A DNA stretch of 64,000 nucleotides. It comes from Shewanella pneumatophori (GTDB taxonomy: Bacteria > Pseudomonadota > Gammaproteobacteria > Enterobacterales > Shewanellaceae). The stretch is taken from contig NZ_JAKILB010000006.1 of NCBI RefSeq assembly GCF_023283895.1, positions 62,001 to 126,000 of the forward strand, in the 5' to 3' direction. Both the position numbers and the translations under genes were made by a program. The notes under the pieces were generated by a model. The model saw only the letters and a list, made by a program, of their open reading frames with translations, searched no databases and was not told where the DNA came from. Numbering within the stretch: the first letter of the stretch is position 1; each line of letters starts with the position of its first letter. Of the stretch, positions 43,804 through 53,921 are shown in pieces.

Positions 43804-45813
43804 TTACATCTTCACTGATGTGTGGTCGCCAGGTGTTGGTGCGTGACAGTAGAAACAAGTTTCTAGTTGTGCAGCATCCGTCGCTTCTTCCTTAGAAACA
43901 CCAACTAGTGCGCCTTGGCCTTCAACGTGGGCTTTGAAGCTGTCCATGTTGTAGCTGTGACAAGAAACACAGGTTGCCGCGATAGGCGTTGTGTATTGGC
44001 CACCATCAGTTGCGATAGCACCTTTCTTCTTGAATGCGTCACGATTGAAGTCATTATGACACTGGTCACAGTTCATACCAGGGATCACAGCGTAATCACC
44101 TTGGCTATGTACTTTGTGCAGTTTCATTTCAAGAGCGCCTTGTTTAGCACCGCCAGCATATGTGCCATCTGGTGTGTGACAAGAAACACAGCCGTCAACG
44201 CCTACAATTGTCTCGCCATCAACGATTTGTGCTAATTGTTCACTCATTACAAAACCAGCATGGTGAGTGCCTTTGTGAATTTCAAAGGTGTCGCCGTGAC
44301 AATTAATACAAGTTTCGAAGTTAACTGAGTCAACATGACGCATACTTGGAGCTTCGCCAGATAAGGTTGCGAAAGCAAGATCGGCTTTCATACCTGTATA
44401 GTAAGCATCTTTTAAGTAGCCTTTTTCATCAAGATTACCTTCAACTGCGACTTTGTCGCAGTTAACAAACTCACCGTTTTCAGAACACATAGATAGGCCT
44501 GAAAAAGTAAAGGCTGTATCAGCATCATCAGCACCAAATGTTAGTACTTTAGTAATGTACTCAAAATCGCCATTAGCATTTATTTTTGCAATGGTTTCAT
44601 CGAGCTTACCGTTTAATACTAGATATGCGCTGTCTTTACCGTTGTAACCTAACTTGACGTTGTTCGGGCCAACGTTAGTAATCACTTCTACACGCTGAAG
44701 CTGTGGTAATAGGTCTGTTGCATTAACAGCTTCACCATTAGCGTCGATTAGCGAAACAGTTACAGTTGCAGTCTTATCTTCATTGACAGCTAGGGTAGTG
44801 TTCATGCCGTATGTGTCGATAAGTGCTTTTGTTTGAGTGAAGCCGTCAGTGTGAATTTCTTCTGTCCAGCTAGCGTTATGACAAGCGATACAGTTTGAGT
44901 TGTCAGCTTGTTGAGAGTGACCTTTACCTGCTTGGAAGTCGATACCAGTGTGACAGCTAGTACAGGTTTCCATAGTTGGAACACTTGACCAGTTGCCCCA
45001 TTCAGCTAGTTCTGTGTTACCTTCAGCTGGCTCTGCGTGACAAGTTGTACAGTTATCTTGAACAATAGCGTGTGCAGTTTCTGCACTCTTATCCATATTC
45101 TTACCGTACATTTTTGCGTTATTGTGTACGTTATGGATTAAGTGATTATAAGCGACCTGAGGCTTACCTTTGTCGTCAGCCAGATCTTGTGTATGACAGG
45201 CTGCGCAAGTTTCTGACGAAGTATAGCCATGATAAATCTTCTTACCTTCAGCATGGCAAGAGTTACAGGTTTCTGTGGCAACAACGTTTTTAGTGTATGT
45301 TGCTTCATAGCCATTGCCAGAGAAATCTTGAGATAGCTCGGTGCGTGGAACCGTTGTTTCACCATCAGCTAGTGTCGATGCGCTTGCAATAATGTTGTAG
45401 CGTTGAGTTAGCTCTGAATTATAGCCTTCAACCGGAATGGTGAAGCTGTAATTACCGTTCTTTTGATCTACAAATTCTTTTTGTGAGCCAATGTACTGCC
45501 ATTCTGCACTGTTACCCGCTCCAGTTGCACCTTGAGGGATAAGTTGTACAACTTTTTTCACTTCAAGTGAGGTCAAACCTACAACTGGCAAGTCTTCCTC
45601 ATTTGTAGCAAATACGTTGATTGTAGGGACGCCGTCTGTGTATGTTACATCAGTCACTTTTAGGTTTAGAGTGTTGATGTAGTCAGCTGCTGGGCCGCCA
45701 GGATTTCCCGGGTTACCATCGCTACCGTCGTCACCGCCACAGCCGGTTAAGGCTATTGATACAGCACCTGCTGCTAAAAGCAGCGCTATCTTAGATTTGT
45801 TCACATTCATCAT
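43804..45813 (-). CDS. mtrC: MtrC surface decahaem lipoprotein cytochrome
   Basis: A 669-residue outer-membrane lipoprotein (lipobox LTGC) that stands on the cell surface and reduces metal oxides or flavins. Ten CXXCH motifs are visible, split into two pentahaem domains (CNSCH, CAACH, CTTCH, CTSCH, CIACH; then CINCH, CVSCH, CDQCH, CVSCH, CFYCH). Between them lie beta-domains with a CX8C pair (CSENGEFVNC), as in known MtrC. Sequence agrees with S. oneidensis MtrC throughout, including the ending HTSVKM. The start is ATG-ATG at 45813, with AGGGA upstream; the 8-codon upstream extension contains that ribosome site and is rejected. Confidence 0.96.
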   Translation of the reverse strand: MMNVNKSKIALLLAAGAVSIALTGCGGDDGSDGNPGNPGGPAADYINTLNLKVTDVTYTDGVPTINVFATNEEDLPVVGLTSLEVKKVVQLIPQGATGAGNSAEWQYIGSQKEFVDQKNGNYSFTIPVEGYNSELTQRYNIIASASTLADGETTVPRTELSQDFSGNGYEATYTKNVVATETCNSCHAEGKKIYHGYTSSETCAACHTQDLADDKGKPQVAYNHLIHNVHNNAKMYGKNMDKSAETAHAIVQDNCTTCHAEPAEGNTELAEWGNWSSVPTMETCTSCHTGIDFQAGKGHSQQADNSNCIACHNASWTEEIHTDGFTQTKALIDTYGMNTTLAVNEDKTATVTVSLIDANGEAVNATDLLPQLQRVEVITNVGPNNVKLGYNGKDSAYLVLNGKLDETIAKINANGDFEYITKVLTFGADDADTAFTFSGLSMCSENGEFVNCDKVAVEGNLDEKGYLKDAYYTGMKADLAFATLSGEAPSMRHVDSVNFETCINCHGDTFEIHKGTHHAGFVMSEQLAQIVDGETIVGVDGCVSCHTPDGTYAGGAKQGALEMKLHKVHSQGDYAVIPGMNCDQCHNDFNRDAFKKKGAIATDGGQYTTPIAATCVSCHSYNMDSFKAHVEGQGALVGVSKEEATDAAQLETCFYCHAPTPGDHTSVKM

Positions 45814-45848
45814 TTTTTCCCTGCATAGGTTTGGCACTGTCTTAAACG

Positions 45849-45864
45849 TGTGACCTGATTTAAA
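45849..45864 (-). promoter_or_regulatory. CRP-like site near mtrC, proximal
   Basis: TGTGACCTGATTTAAA keeps the TGTGA half and the central CTG of the CRP consensus but has a weak right half. It lies 36 bases before the mtrC ATG, so it is more likely inside the transcript or a fortuitous half-site. Confidence 0.3.
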
Positions 45865-45974
45865 TAGGTCGACTGTAATTTTTTAATTTCCGTTTAAGTC
45901 AATGCTGGAAATAAGATTCCCCAAAGAAAGGCTAACGTAATGCAAGGCTAAAATCTGCATAGCAGGTGTTAATG

Positions 45975-45990
45975 TGTGACCTGGATCTTT
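45975..45990 (-). promoter_or_regulatory. CRP-like site upstream of mtrC, distal
   Basis: TGTGACCTGGATCTTT matches about 11 of 16 consensus positions, about 165 bases before the mtrC start. mtrCAB is known to be CRP-dependent in S. oneidensis. The rest of 45814-46111 is non-coding. Confidence 0.45.
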
Positions 45991-46111
45991 CTATTTATAA
46001 AGAGGTATAAGGTAAGGGGCTTGAACACCTGAAAAGTTGCAAATGTAGAATTTACATGTGTGATAAATGTTGCAGTTTAAATCGATTGTTGTTTGTTGTT
46101 ATTTTAAGAAT

Positions 46112-46136
46112 AAAAAAGGAGGCCTAGCCTCCTTTT
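46112..46136 (-). terminator. Rho-independent terminator after omcA
   Basis: On the minus strand AAGGAGGC-TAG-GCCTCCTT followed by T4; the flanking A run would allow bidirectional action. It separates omcA from mtrC. Confidence 0.88.
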
Positions 46137-46160
46137 ACGTTACTTATTCACAAATCTGAA

Positions 46161-48380
46161 TTAGTGGCTGCTGCCCCAATTAGAATGTGCTTCTAGTAGA
46201 GATGCATCTTTATGACAAGTTGCACAAGTCTCTTGAATATCAAGTTTTTCATATTCAGAAGCAGGAATACCTAGAGTGCTTAGTGAAGTACCTTCTTGTA
46301 CTAAGATACCGCCCATTGACTTGATGTGTGAAGCAGCTGATTCGTCTAACGCGTATGGCGCTTGGTGACAGCTTACACATGCTGCAGTTTGTGGAGAAAC
46401 AACAAGTTGCTCATTAACGCCAGGGGCATATCTTTCGCCATCGGTCGTACCAAATGCTACTGGTGCTGCATTTGCTTCGATGTGACTTAGAGAGAAGCCG
46501 TCTTCACCATGACAAGCTTGACACTCAGCTTTCTTAAAGAACATGTCTCCAGAGCTGTCGTATAAGTAGTGTTTGCTGTGAACAATATAAGCTAAGTTTG
46601 AAGAACCAGCGCCTTTTTTGTCACGAGTACCGTTGTGACAAGATGCACAACCATCTATATCATTAGTATAACGGTGAGTGATAGACGTAGTGTGACACTG
46701 TTGACAGTCACTCATTTCTGCATGCTGTGAACGTGGCGTTTCAGTTACGGCTGTTCCATCCTGCTTAAAGAAGAATGTATCAGACACTAAGTAAGGAGCT
46801 TCTTGACCATCAAGTTGATCACCAGCTTCTGAACCGTCGCCTTTAGTTGGCGTACCATCACTATTTTCGCCTGGTACATAAGCACAAGCTTCACGTACAC
46901 CTTTCTCGCCAAAACAAACATGAAGTTGGCTGCTTAGAGCAATAGTCGCACCAGCATCTATGATTGGTTCAATGTTGAAATCTGCTGCGGTGATAGTTGC
47001 AGTGATAGTGCCATCAGCATTAGCAGTTAACTTGTTCCAACCGACTTTTTGATAGTTCACAAGGAAGTCATCAGTTAGTACGCCGTTTACAACGATAGCA
47101 CTGTTGTAGCCACCATATTTGTATGGACGTTTGTCGATTTGATCAAATGGCACTAGTTCTTCGCCATCTTTTACGCTGAAGTTAGCTGTAATCGTGTCAT
47201 TTGCATATGTCATGCTATTGAAAACAACTTTTAGCTCAGTAGCTTGGGCGTTATTGTTTTCTGAATAGTGACCACGTTCTGCACCACGGTATCCATCAGG
47301 GTCGTTATGACAGCTTACACAATTTTGTTTGCTTTCAGCGATTTGGTTATTTTCGCTATCCCAATGCCAGCTTGGAACGGCATATGGGCTGTTGTGACAG
47401 TTCATACAAGTTGCAGTATCGACGTCGCCTTTCCAAGCATCAGCCATTGCTAGGTTCTCGTCAGGTTGGTGACAAGTTAAGCAGTTTGAAGCTGATTGTG
47501 GGTAGATACCGTTATAATAAGAGTGGCTATGGATTTCATGAGCCATGCCCTTGATAGACCCGTCATACTCATATGGTTCGCCTACAGCGTTGCCATCAGT
47601 ATCTTTGTCTTGCTTCATGTAAGAGTTGTAATCAGCATGACAGAAAGTACAGGATTCTAGAGTCACGTGCTTGCCGCCGTGCATTGATAATGCACCATCT
47701 TGACCTGGGCGGTGACATGACTGACATGTTTCATCTGCAATTACAGCTTTTGGTTTGTCTTGAGCTGTGTCAGAACTTGGCTGCCAGTAGAAGAATGTGT
47801 TATTGACTAGAGTTGAACCTGCGTCGTTTGCAGATTTTACACCTAGGTAGATGCCGTTTGTAGCTTCAGCATCGTAAGAATACTTTTCTAGTGTATCAAC
47901 TGCTTTGTCTAGCACTAAAGTGTAGCTACCGTCACCGTTATCAGTTAGGCAGTTTTCGCAGTTTTTACCTTGGAAATATGAAGAGCCAGTGTAATGGCCT
48001 TCACCTTTGTCTTTGTTAAAGTAACTTAACCAGATTTCACGGTTAGCACCTTCAACGTTAGTTTCGTCGATATCTTTAACTTTGCCCATGCGGCCGAACG
48101 AAACTGCGCCAATATCATCTTGCTGAAGACCAAAAACAGCAGCGCCATTGGCGTCAGCTAGATTGAAGTTTACGGTTAGGAAACCGTCGTCACTAACGCT
48201 AGCTGAAGTGATGTCTGCCTTTACTTGTGATACTTCACCAATAGGCTTACCAACTGGACCTGGCTTACCATCTTCACCATTTTTTCCATCATCACCACTA
48301 CAACCTGTGACCGCTAATGAAAGCACCCCGGCTGTAAGCAATGCTTTTGAAGCAGCGCTTAGATTAAAAAATTTCATCAT
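46161..48380 (-). CDS. omcA: OmcA surface decahaem lipoprotein cytochrome
   Basis: A 739-residue outer-membrane lipoprotein cytochrome (lipobox VTGC) of the OmcA/MtrC family. The N-terminus MMKFFNLSAASKALLTAGVL resembles S. oneidensis OmcA, which supports the name over the two other paralogues here. Ten CXXCH motifs: CQSCH, CTFCH, CLTCH, CMNCH, CVSCH, then CQQCH, CASCH, CQACH, CVSCH, CATCH. A Cys pair lies at CFGEKGVREAC (CX9C). It is a terminal reductase on the cell surface working with MtrC. ATG-ATG at 48380 has AGGGA upstream; the earlier TTG frame includes that site. It has its own terminator and a CRP-like site upstream. Confidence 0.94.
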   Translation of the reverse strand: MMKFFNLSAASKALLTAGVLSLAVTGCSGDDGKNGEDGKPGPVGKPIGEVSQVKADITSASVSDDGFLTVNFNLADANGAAVFGLQQDDIGAVSFGRMGKVKDIDETNVEGANREIWLSYFNKDKGEGHYTGSSYFQGKNCENCLTDNGDGSYTLVLDKAVDTLEKYSYDAEATNGIYLGVKSANDAGSTLVNNTFFYWQPSSDTAQDKPKAVIADETCQSCHRPGQDGALSMHGGKHVTLESCTFCHADYNSYMKQDKDTDGNAVGEPYEYDGSIKGMAHEIHSHSYYNGIYPQSASNCLTCHQPDENLAMADAWKGDVDTATCMNCHNSPYAVPSWHWDSENNQIAESKQNCVSCHNDPDGYRGAERGHYSENNNAQATELKVVFNSMTYANDTITANFSVKDGEELVPFDQIDKRPYKYGGYNSAIVVNGVLTDDFLVNYQKVGWNKLTANADGTITATITAADFNIEPIIDAGATIALSSQLHVCFGEKGVREACAYVPGENSDGTPTKGDGSEAGDQLDGQEAPYLVSDTFFFKQDGTAVTETPRSQHAEMSDCQQCHTTSITHRYTNDIDGCASCHNGTRDKKGAGSSNLAYIVHSKHYLYDSSGDMFFKKAECQACHGEDGFSLSHIEANAAPVAFGTTDGERYAPGVNEQLVVSPQTAACVSCHQAPYALDESAASHIKSMGGILVQEGTSLSTLGIPASEYEKLDIQETCATCHKDASLLEAHSNWGSSH

Positions 48381-48528
48381 TTTATTTCCCTGCAATAGTT
48401 TTATTCATCACTGACTTGTTTTTAGTTGAGAATAATTCTCATCAGCTACCAATCAGTGTGCGGAATTTTATTTCCATTGCTAAGGCTATATAAGCGTGAA
48501 GTTTTTAGCAGGTGTTTTAAGCCCTTTA

Positions 48529-48544
48529 TGTGATTAAGGTCAGA
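48529..48544 (-). promoter_or_regulatory. CRP-like site upstream of omcA
   Basis: TGTGATTAAGGTCAGA matches about 11-12 of 16 consensus positions, about 150 bases before the omcA ATG, a typical distance. The remainder of 48381-48750 is non-coding. Confidence 0.5.
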
Positions 48545-48750
48545 CTATTTCTTTAGAGGTATTCGGAAAAGTGAGGTTTTAGGACTAATTTAAGAATCGA
48601 TTAATAATGAACCAGCTTAAAACTGTTAAATGTTACCAGCTTGTAGTGCTAATTGGGTTAGCGTTGGTAGCCTATAAACTGATTGTTTTTTAACTATCTC
48701 ATTGATACATAATGGCGACATTGTTTTAAGTGTTTGATGCTTAAAAACGC

Positions 48751-48780
48751 AAAAAGGCGAGGAGATTATCTCCTCGCCTT
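48751..48780 (-). terminator. Rho-independent terminator after the undA-like gene
   Basis: On the minus strand a perfect 12-bp stem AAGGCGAGGAGA / TCTCCTCGCCTT with TAA loop, then T run. Confidence 0.93.
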
Positions 48781-48828
48781 ATTCAAGCTTAATTTGCTTA
48801 AATGGTTTTACTCAGTACTCGTTTTACA

Positions 48829-51187
48829 CTATTTGTAGTTAACTGGGTGAACAGTATCTACCCCAAAAGAATTACCCTCTGCGTGACATGTTGCACAGCT
48901 TTCACTGCCAGTGTAACTGCCAAGTGGTGCGCCAAATACACCGCCATTTGCTTCAACGTGAGCGCCAAAACTGTCTTTGGTATGACAAGAACCACATGCT
49001 GCTGCAATTGGAGAGTACTCTCGGATATCATCACTGCCATTTTCACCTTGGTTTAATACTGCTGGTAATGCTGCTGTGTGTTCAAGTGTGAGTTGGCCCT
49101 TTTCATGACAAGATCCGCAATCACCATAGTGCTTAGTGAAGGTGATAGTTTCATTACGATTGCTGTTTACTTTAGTCCGCTTATTAGCATGTAAAGTGTG
49201 GATCATAACTTTATAGTCAAGAGAGTTTTCTAAACCTACGCGGCTGCCTTTAAATGCACCATCAGCAACAGCATGGAGAGCTTGTCCCTTGTGGCAAGAT
49301 ACACAGCTGCCATCAGTTAACGACAATGGTTGTTCTTTACTATCAGGCATGTGGCATGAACCACATGACGTCCTAGTATGGAATGATAGGTCGATACTGT
49401 CATCGTGACACGCTTGACAAGCGGATTCTGATGCACTTTTAAAGCGCGGCATAGCAAGATCACCAATGGCTGAGAATGCTGCAGCATCAGTCGTTAAGGT
49501 TGCTAAAATATGCTCCTCAGAGCATGCAATCGCTGCTTGAGTATCACGAGAAGCACAAATATTCAGGTGACTCATTAGTGCGCCGTTTGTGTACTCAATG
49601 TCATTTAAGTTCACTGTGTATTGGTAACCTCCATCAATGGCGGTAACGCTGAACTCTCCAGACTCAATACCATTAGCATCAGCAAGATTAATCATTTTGT
49701 GAGTGGCAGTTAAGTCACCTCTAGTCATTTTCCACACATCGGCAAAGTCATTGTGTTGATTTTCGACGACTTGAACATTCAGCGCGTTTAACGCCTCATC
49801 TTCATGTGGAGCTAAACCATCTCGACCGCTATAGCTAATATTGAAAGTCAGTGTTTGTAGATCTGCATCATATACACCATTTGCCACTGAGAAGTTGTAT
49901 GCTTCTTTTGCAGATGTAAGCGTTAGTTCCTTATTTAAATGAAACTTAGCCGCACCCATAGAATTGCTGTCATCGGCATGACATGCCGCGCAGTCACCTT
50001 CAACATATTGCGGAAATTGCTCAGAGTGAAATAGTCCACGAGCCGTGCCGTCCCATTCTGGGGCTGCAAATTTCTCATGGCAGCTCAAACAGGCTTCTTG
50101 GCGGTGGAAATAAAAATTGTCAGATTGAGCTGGTGCAGTTTCACCTTCGATATGACAAGATTGACAGCTCTTGCTATCAGCAGGGAAAGTGATTTCGCTA
50201 TAATCATGGGCATTACCACCATAGCCAATCATAAAGTAATCACCTTTATGGATTTTATGCAGCATAGAACCAAAATCAATGGTTGCACCGGTTTCAGGAT
50301 CGCCTGAGTAGCTGGTATGACACACGACACAGTTTTCTATTTCTATGCGCTTACCGCCATGTAGAGACAGTTTTGGCGCCCAAGCATGCTCGTAATCGTC
50401 ATTGTGACAACGAATACAAGACTTTTGTAAATCGACTAAATTACGGGTTTCATCAGCTTCTGCGGCCCTGTCTAACCCAGGAATAAAGTCGAAATGAGTG
50501 TTGACTAGGGTTGCATTGGCAACAATGTTTGTCGGTTTTAATTCAAGGGTAACACGGTGAGTTAACTCGCTATTGAACTCGGTATTTAAGCCTTCAATTT
50601 GCTCATATTCATCTAATGGCTTTGAAAACGTGTAGCGATATTCACCGTGACCCAATACCTCAATACATGCCGTTTTGCAGTTGGTTTCGATATTAGTCTG
50701 TATTTGTGGCCCTTGATGTTTATCCCAGCCGTCAGGCAACTCTTGACCATCGGCAACACTGCCAGGTTCTTTTAACGTATTGATGTAACTCGTCCACTGC
50801 GCAGCCTTAACACCTTTATACTGCTCTGCTTCAGGCTCTGGTGAGTCAAAATCTGGTAATGGACGTGGGCGTTTTTGTAGAGCATCAAGCTTAGCGATCC
50901 CAAACCCAAGGGCGTTGATCTCTTCAAATACTTCTTAAGCCTGAAACCGCAACACCATTGGCGGTTAGTAATTCAAAGTCTACGGCAACGATTCCTTCAG
51001 TAATCGTTGCATGTAAAATATTGGCTTTCAGACTAGAGGCTTGCTGTATATCCACACCAATGTTGCCGTTATCGCCGTCTTCACCATCTTTACCGTCACT
51101 ACCACAACCGACAAGGGCGAGCGAGAGTGCGCCAATGCCAATTGCTGCTTTAACAGCATTTGTGAGTTTGTATCGATTCATCATCAT
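48829..51187 (-). pseudogene. undA: UndA-like undecahaem surface cytochrome, broken by one frameshift
   Basis: Two frames read as one protein if one base is removed near 50936-50938. The first (51187-50924) holds the lipoprotein signal (lipobox LVGC) and beta-domain start through GVAVSGL. The second, in the next frame from about 50935 to 48829, starts EVFEEINALGFGIAKLDAL and runs to the stop. The rebuilt product would be about 785 residues with eleven CXXCH motifs (CIRCH, CVVCH, CQSCH, CLSCH, CAACH, CQACH, CGSCH, CVSCH, CGSCH, CGSCH, CATCH), the UndA hallmark, plus a CX10C pair. As read, translation stops after 87 residues with no haem made. AGGGA precedes ATG-ATG-ATG. Either a real decay event or a sequencing error. 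Confidence 0.88.
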
Positions 51188-51464
51188 GTTATTCCCTGCA
51201 TAGGTTAGCTGCTATGAGGTTTCTACCTCTTTTAGCATGAGGTTTTCCTCAGTGGGATCCTACTCAAAAGAGGAAGTTAGCTTTTGCTATGGCGGATAAA
51301 ATGTGAGCTAGAACGGTAATGACGAGTTTAAATGTTAACCAGTGTTAAAGTGTAATGTATTCAGTGGCTTGAATGAATGTGGGTAATCGTTTTAAGCTTG
51401 TTTTAATTTTGAGCGGAGCAAGATTAAGCTAAGCTTAAATTGTGCAGTTTATTCGGTTTTACTC

Positions 51465-51478
51465 TTGATCTGCATCAA
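51465..51478 (-). promoter_or_regulatory. perfect FNR/EtrA-type box upstream of undA
   Basis: TTGAT-CTGC-ATCAA is an exact match to the FNR consensus TTGATNNNNATCAA. It lies about 280 bases upstream of the undA-like start and downstream of the omcA2 terminator, so it belongs to undA. The rest of 51188-51613 is non-coding. Confidence 0.7.
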
Positions 51479-51613
51479 GTTAGTTCTTGGCTTCAACCGG
51501 CCTTAATTAACACTTTGTTTACATTGTGACTGGCTGATTGTTGTCCAGCTGTTGTTCGGTGTTGTTTAATTATAGTTTTGCAATGGTTAGTTGTTAAGCG
51601 GGTGGTGGTTAAT

Positions 51614-51639
51614 AAAAGGGAGCCTCAAGGCTCCCTTTT
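51614..51639 (-). terminator. Rho-independent terminator after omcA2
   Basis: Stem AAAAGGGAGCC / GGCTCCCTTTT with a 4-base loop. The T-rich end on the minus strand closes the mtrDEF-omcA2 unit. Confidence 0.9.
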
Positions 51640-51665
51640 ACTCAGTAAAAACACCTAACTAAACA

Positions 51666-53810
51666 TTAGTTACCATGGATCTCGAGTAACTGCTCAGGGC
51701 TATGACAAGTTGCACAAGCTTCTGCTGCGCGTCCTTTAACATCATCTGCATCTATACCATCTAAAATACCGCCATTGGCAACGATATGATTAGCGCCAGA
51801 ATCACTTAAGTACTTTTGGTGACAGCTTAAACAAGTACCGGCATCAGATGAAACCCAGATGTCGTTACCGGTTTCAGTATCGCCGTAACGCCAAACGCGA
51901 TCAGCTGCTCGGCCTAATTGAATACCATCTTGGGTATGACAAGTAGAGCAGTCAGTTTTTAACACTGTACCTGATTGCACACCTGCATACTTGAGGTAAT
52001 GACCATCAGCTTCGTGTGCTTTAAATGCGTAGCTGGTTGGTTTCTTACCGCCAGGGAAGCTGTCATCTGTCTTGGTTGTTTTATCCGATGTATGGCAAGT
52101 CTGACAGTTATAGCCGTTGTTATAATGGTAGTTTTCTTGGTTGTGACAGCTTTGACATTTGGCTGCATTAATAATTGAGCGACGCATAGCGGCTTGCATG
52201 GTGTCATCCATACCTGTGCCTGACCAAACAAAGTGGTAAGGGTCTTCTTTGACTGCTACCGAGCGGGTACTATCTGAACACTCTGTCATCTTGATTTCAT
52301 CTACTGCATAACCACCATTATTAAAGCAAACTTCAACGGTAGACCAAAGCTCGAAGGTTTTACCTGTTGCGTCGCTTGGCATATCAAAAGTCGTTGCGAT
52401 AATAGTAAAGGTTTTAGTTGTGGCGTCATAAGTTCCGTCTTCAAGTTTAAAGCGACGGTTACTGTATGATGCATCAGTATAAGCAGGGAAGTCTTTATCA
52501 CTGTCCCAAGCAACAATAACCCGCGTTCCGGTTTCGATAAACTCTGAACCAATGGCTGCGCCAGAAGCATCTTGAATTTGAACATCGAACATAAGCTTGC
52601 CATTTGCATCTAGACCGATATTACTGAACATCACTCCCATTGCTTCAGCATCAATGTAAGCTTTTAATACATCACCGTGACGTTTCTCAGCACTTCCTGT
52701 ACCTCGGTAAGTATCGGTTGAGTTATGACAAGCAACACAGTTGGTACCGGTGTGAGATTGCGATGGTTTTTCTGTGTGGCAACTAGCGCAGGCGGTATTG
52801 CTTAAATCAGCTTTAAATAAATCTGCATTGGCTGGAGCGCCTTTACCTTCAACATGACAAGATGAACAATCGGCTGCTGGTTTTTGCGGATACATGACTT
52901 TACCGTAGTTATGCACGCTGCCACCATAACCGACAATTTTATAAGGCGCAGGCACCATGCCATCAGGAGTGCTAGTTTCACGGTCTTGGCCTTTATGGAT
53001 AGCATGGATCATGTAAGTGTAATCAACACTATTGCCACTTTCAGGATCGCCAGAGGTTGAAGTATGGCAACTGGCACAGTTCTCTAATGCAATACGGCGG
53101 CCACCATGAAGCGCTAAACTCTCAGGTTGGTGACAGGTATAACAGGCGCTGATATTAACCACATTGCGAGTTTGGATATCTTCAGTTGCCCCCGTTGACG
53201 GTTGCCAATCATAATGAGCGTTGGCTGTAGCCTGCGGAAGCTTGAGCTCTAGTGTTGCTCTATGGGTATTATCTTCGCCATAGGTGATTGTTAATGGCTC
53301 GGTGACGTCGGCAATGTTTTGCTGGAACGTATAGCGGTAACTGCCATCGTTATTGTCGATAAGGCATTCTTCACAATTACTGGCTGCTTCTACATTTGCC
53401 TGATACTGCGATGATGGATTTAGGCCACTAGTGTCATCCGGAGGGGTTCCCGGCTCTTTAAGCTCATTAATATAAGCTTGCCATTGATAGCCTCTATCAA
53501 CTTCTTCATCGCCGATAACTTCGGTGACTTTGGCTAATTGAGCGATACCAAAGCGCAGATCATAATCTTTAGTTAACCCAAGGACTGCCACACCATTGGC
53601 ATTTTCGAGGTTGAAGTTAACGGTGACTACACCATCAGCAACGCTTGCTTCTGTAAATTGAGCTTGAACACTGCTGGCTGAATCAATATTGACGCCGATT
53701 ACGCCATCAATGCCATCAGCACCATCATTGCCATCACTACAACCAAAAAGTAGCGCTGAAGCGGTGAGCGCAATCAAACTCAGCTTTAACTGTTTCGTTT
53801 TTATATCCAT
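51666..53810 (-). CDS. second OmcA/UndA-type decahaem surface lipoprotein cytochrome
   Basis: A 714-residue outer-membrane lipoprotein (lipobox LFGC) of the OmcA/UndA family. Ten CXXCH motifs: CYTCH, CASCH, CSSCH, CASCH, CVACH, CQSCH, CQTCH, CSTCH, CLSCH, CATCH. The middle Cys pair is spaced CX15C (from CFNNGG to MTEC), unlike MtrC and MtrF (CX8C). Its N-terminal half (for example GVAVLGL, ALHGGRRIALENC) is closer to the undA-like gene than to omcA, so it may be an UndA relative lacking one haem. I start at ATG 53810; the frame is open 22 codons upstream, but the signal peptide begins here. It follows mtrF by 111 bases and may share its transcript. Confidence 0.88.
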   Translation of the reverse strand: MDIKTKQLKLSLIALTASALLFGCSDGNDGADGIDGVIGVNIDSASSVQAQFTEASVADGVVTVNFNLENANGVAVLGLTKDYDLRFGIAQLAKVTEVIGDEEVDRGYQWQAYINELKEPGTPPDDTSGLNPSSQYQANVEAASNCEECLIDNNDGSYRYTFQQNIADVTEPLTITYGEDNTHRATLELKLPQATANAHYDWQPSTGATEDIQTRNVVNISACYTCHQPESLALHGGRRIALENCASCHTSTSGDPESGNSVDYTYMIHAIHKGQDRETSTPDGMVPAPYKIVGYGGSVHNYGKVMYPQKPAADCSSCHVEGKGAPANADLFKADLSNTACASCHTEKPSQSHTGTNCVACHNSTDTYRGTGSAEKRHGDVLKAYIDAEAMGVMFSNIGLDANGKLMFDVQIQDASGAAIGSEFIETGTRVIVAWDSDKDFPAYTDASYSNRRFKLEDGTYDATTKTFTIIATTFDMPSDATGKTFELWSTVEVCFNNGGYAVDEIKMTECSDSTRSVAVKEDPYHFVWSGTGMDDTMQAAMRRSIINAAKCQSCHNQENYHYNNGYNCQTCHTSDKTTKTDDSFPGGKKPTSYAFKAHEADGHYLKYAGVQSGTVLKTDCSTCHTQDGIQLGRAADRVWRYGDTETGNDIWVSSDAGTCLSCHQKYLSDSGANHIVANGGILDGIDADDVKGRAAEACATCHSPEQLLEIHGN

Positions 53811-53889
53811 AATTTTGCGTTCCATTGTTTTGTTATGAGCTTTAAGCCCATAGTCAGCATCACAATCTTTTCTCATTTAATATGAAGGC

Positions 53890-53913
53890 GGCCTAGTGCG
53901 TTGCGCCTAGGCC
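53890..53913 (-). promoter_or_regulatory. hairpin in the mtrF-omcA2 gap
   Basis: GGCCTAG and CTAGGCC (53890-53896, 53907-53913) pair, with a further GCG/CGC inside. There is no T run on the coding strand, so it may attenuate or stabilise rather than terminate. Confidence 0.5.
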
Positions 53914-53921
53914 TTGTATTG

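Noticed and set aside
46059..46074. further CRP-like half-site before mtrC
   Set aside because: Only TGTGAT matches; the right half (GTTGCA) does not.
50924..50945. programmed frameshift in the undA-like gene
   Set aside because: No X-XXY-YYZ slippery heptamer or strong downstream structure is visible at the shift; other cytochromes here need none.
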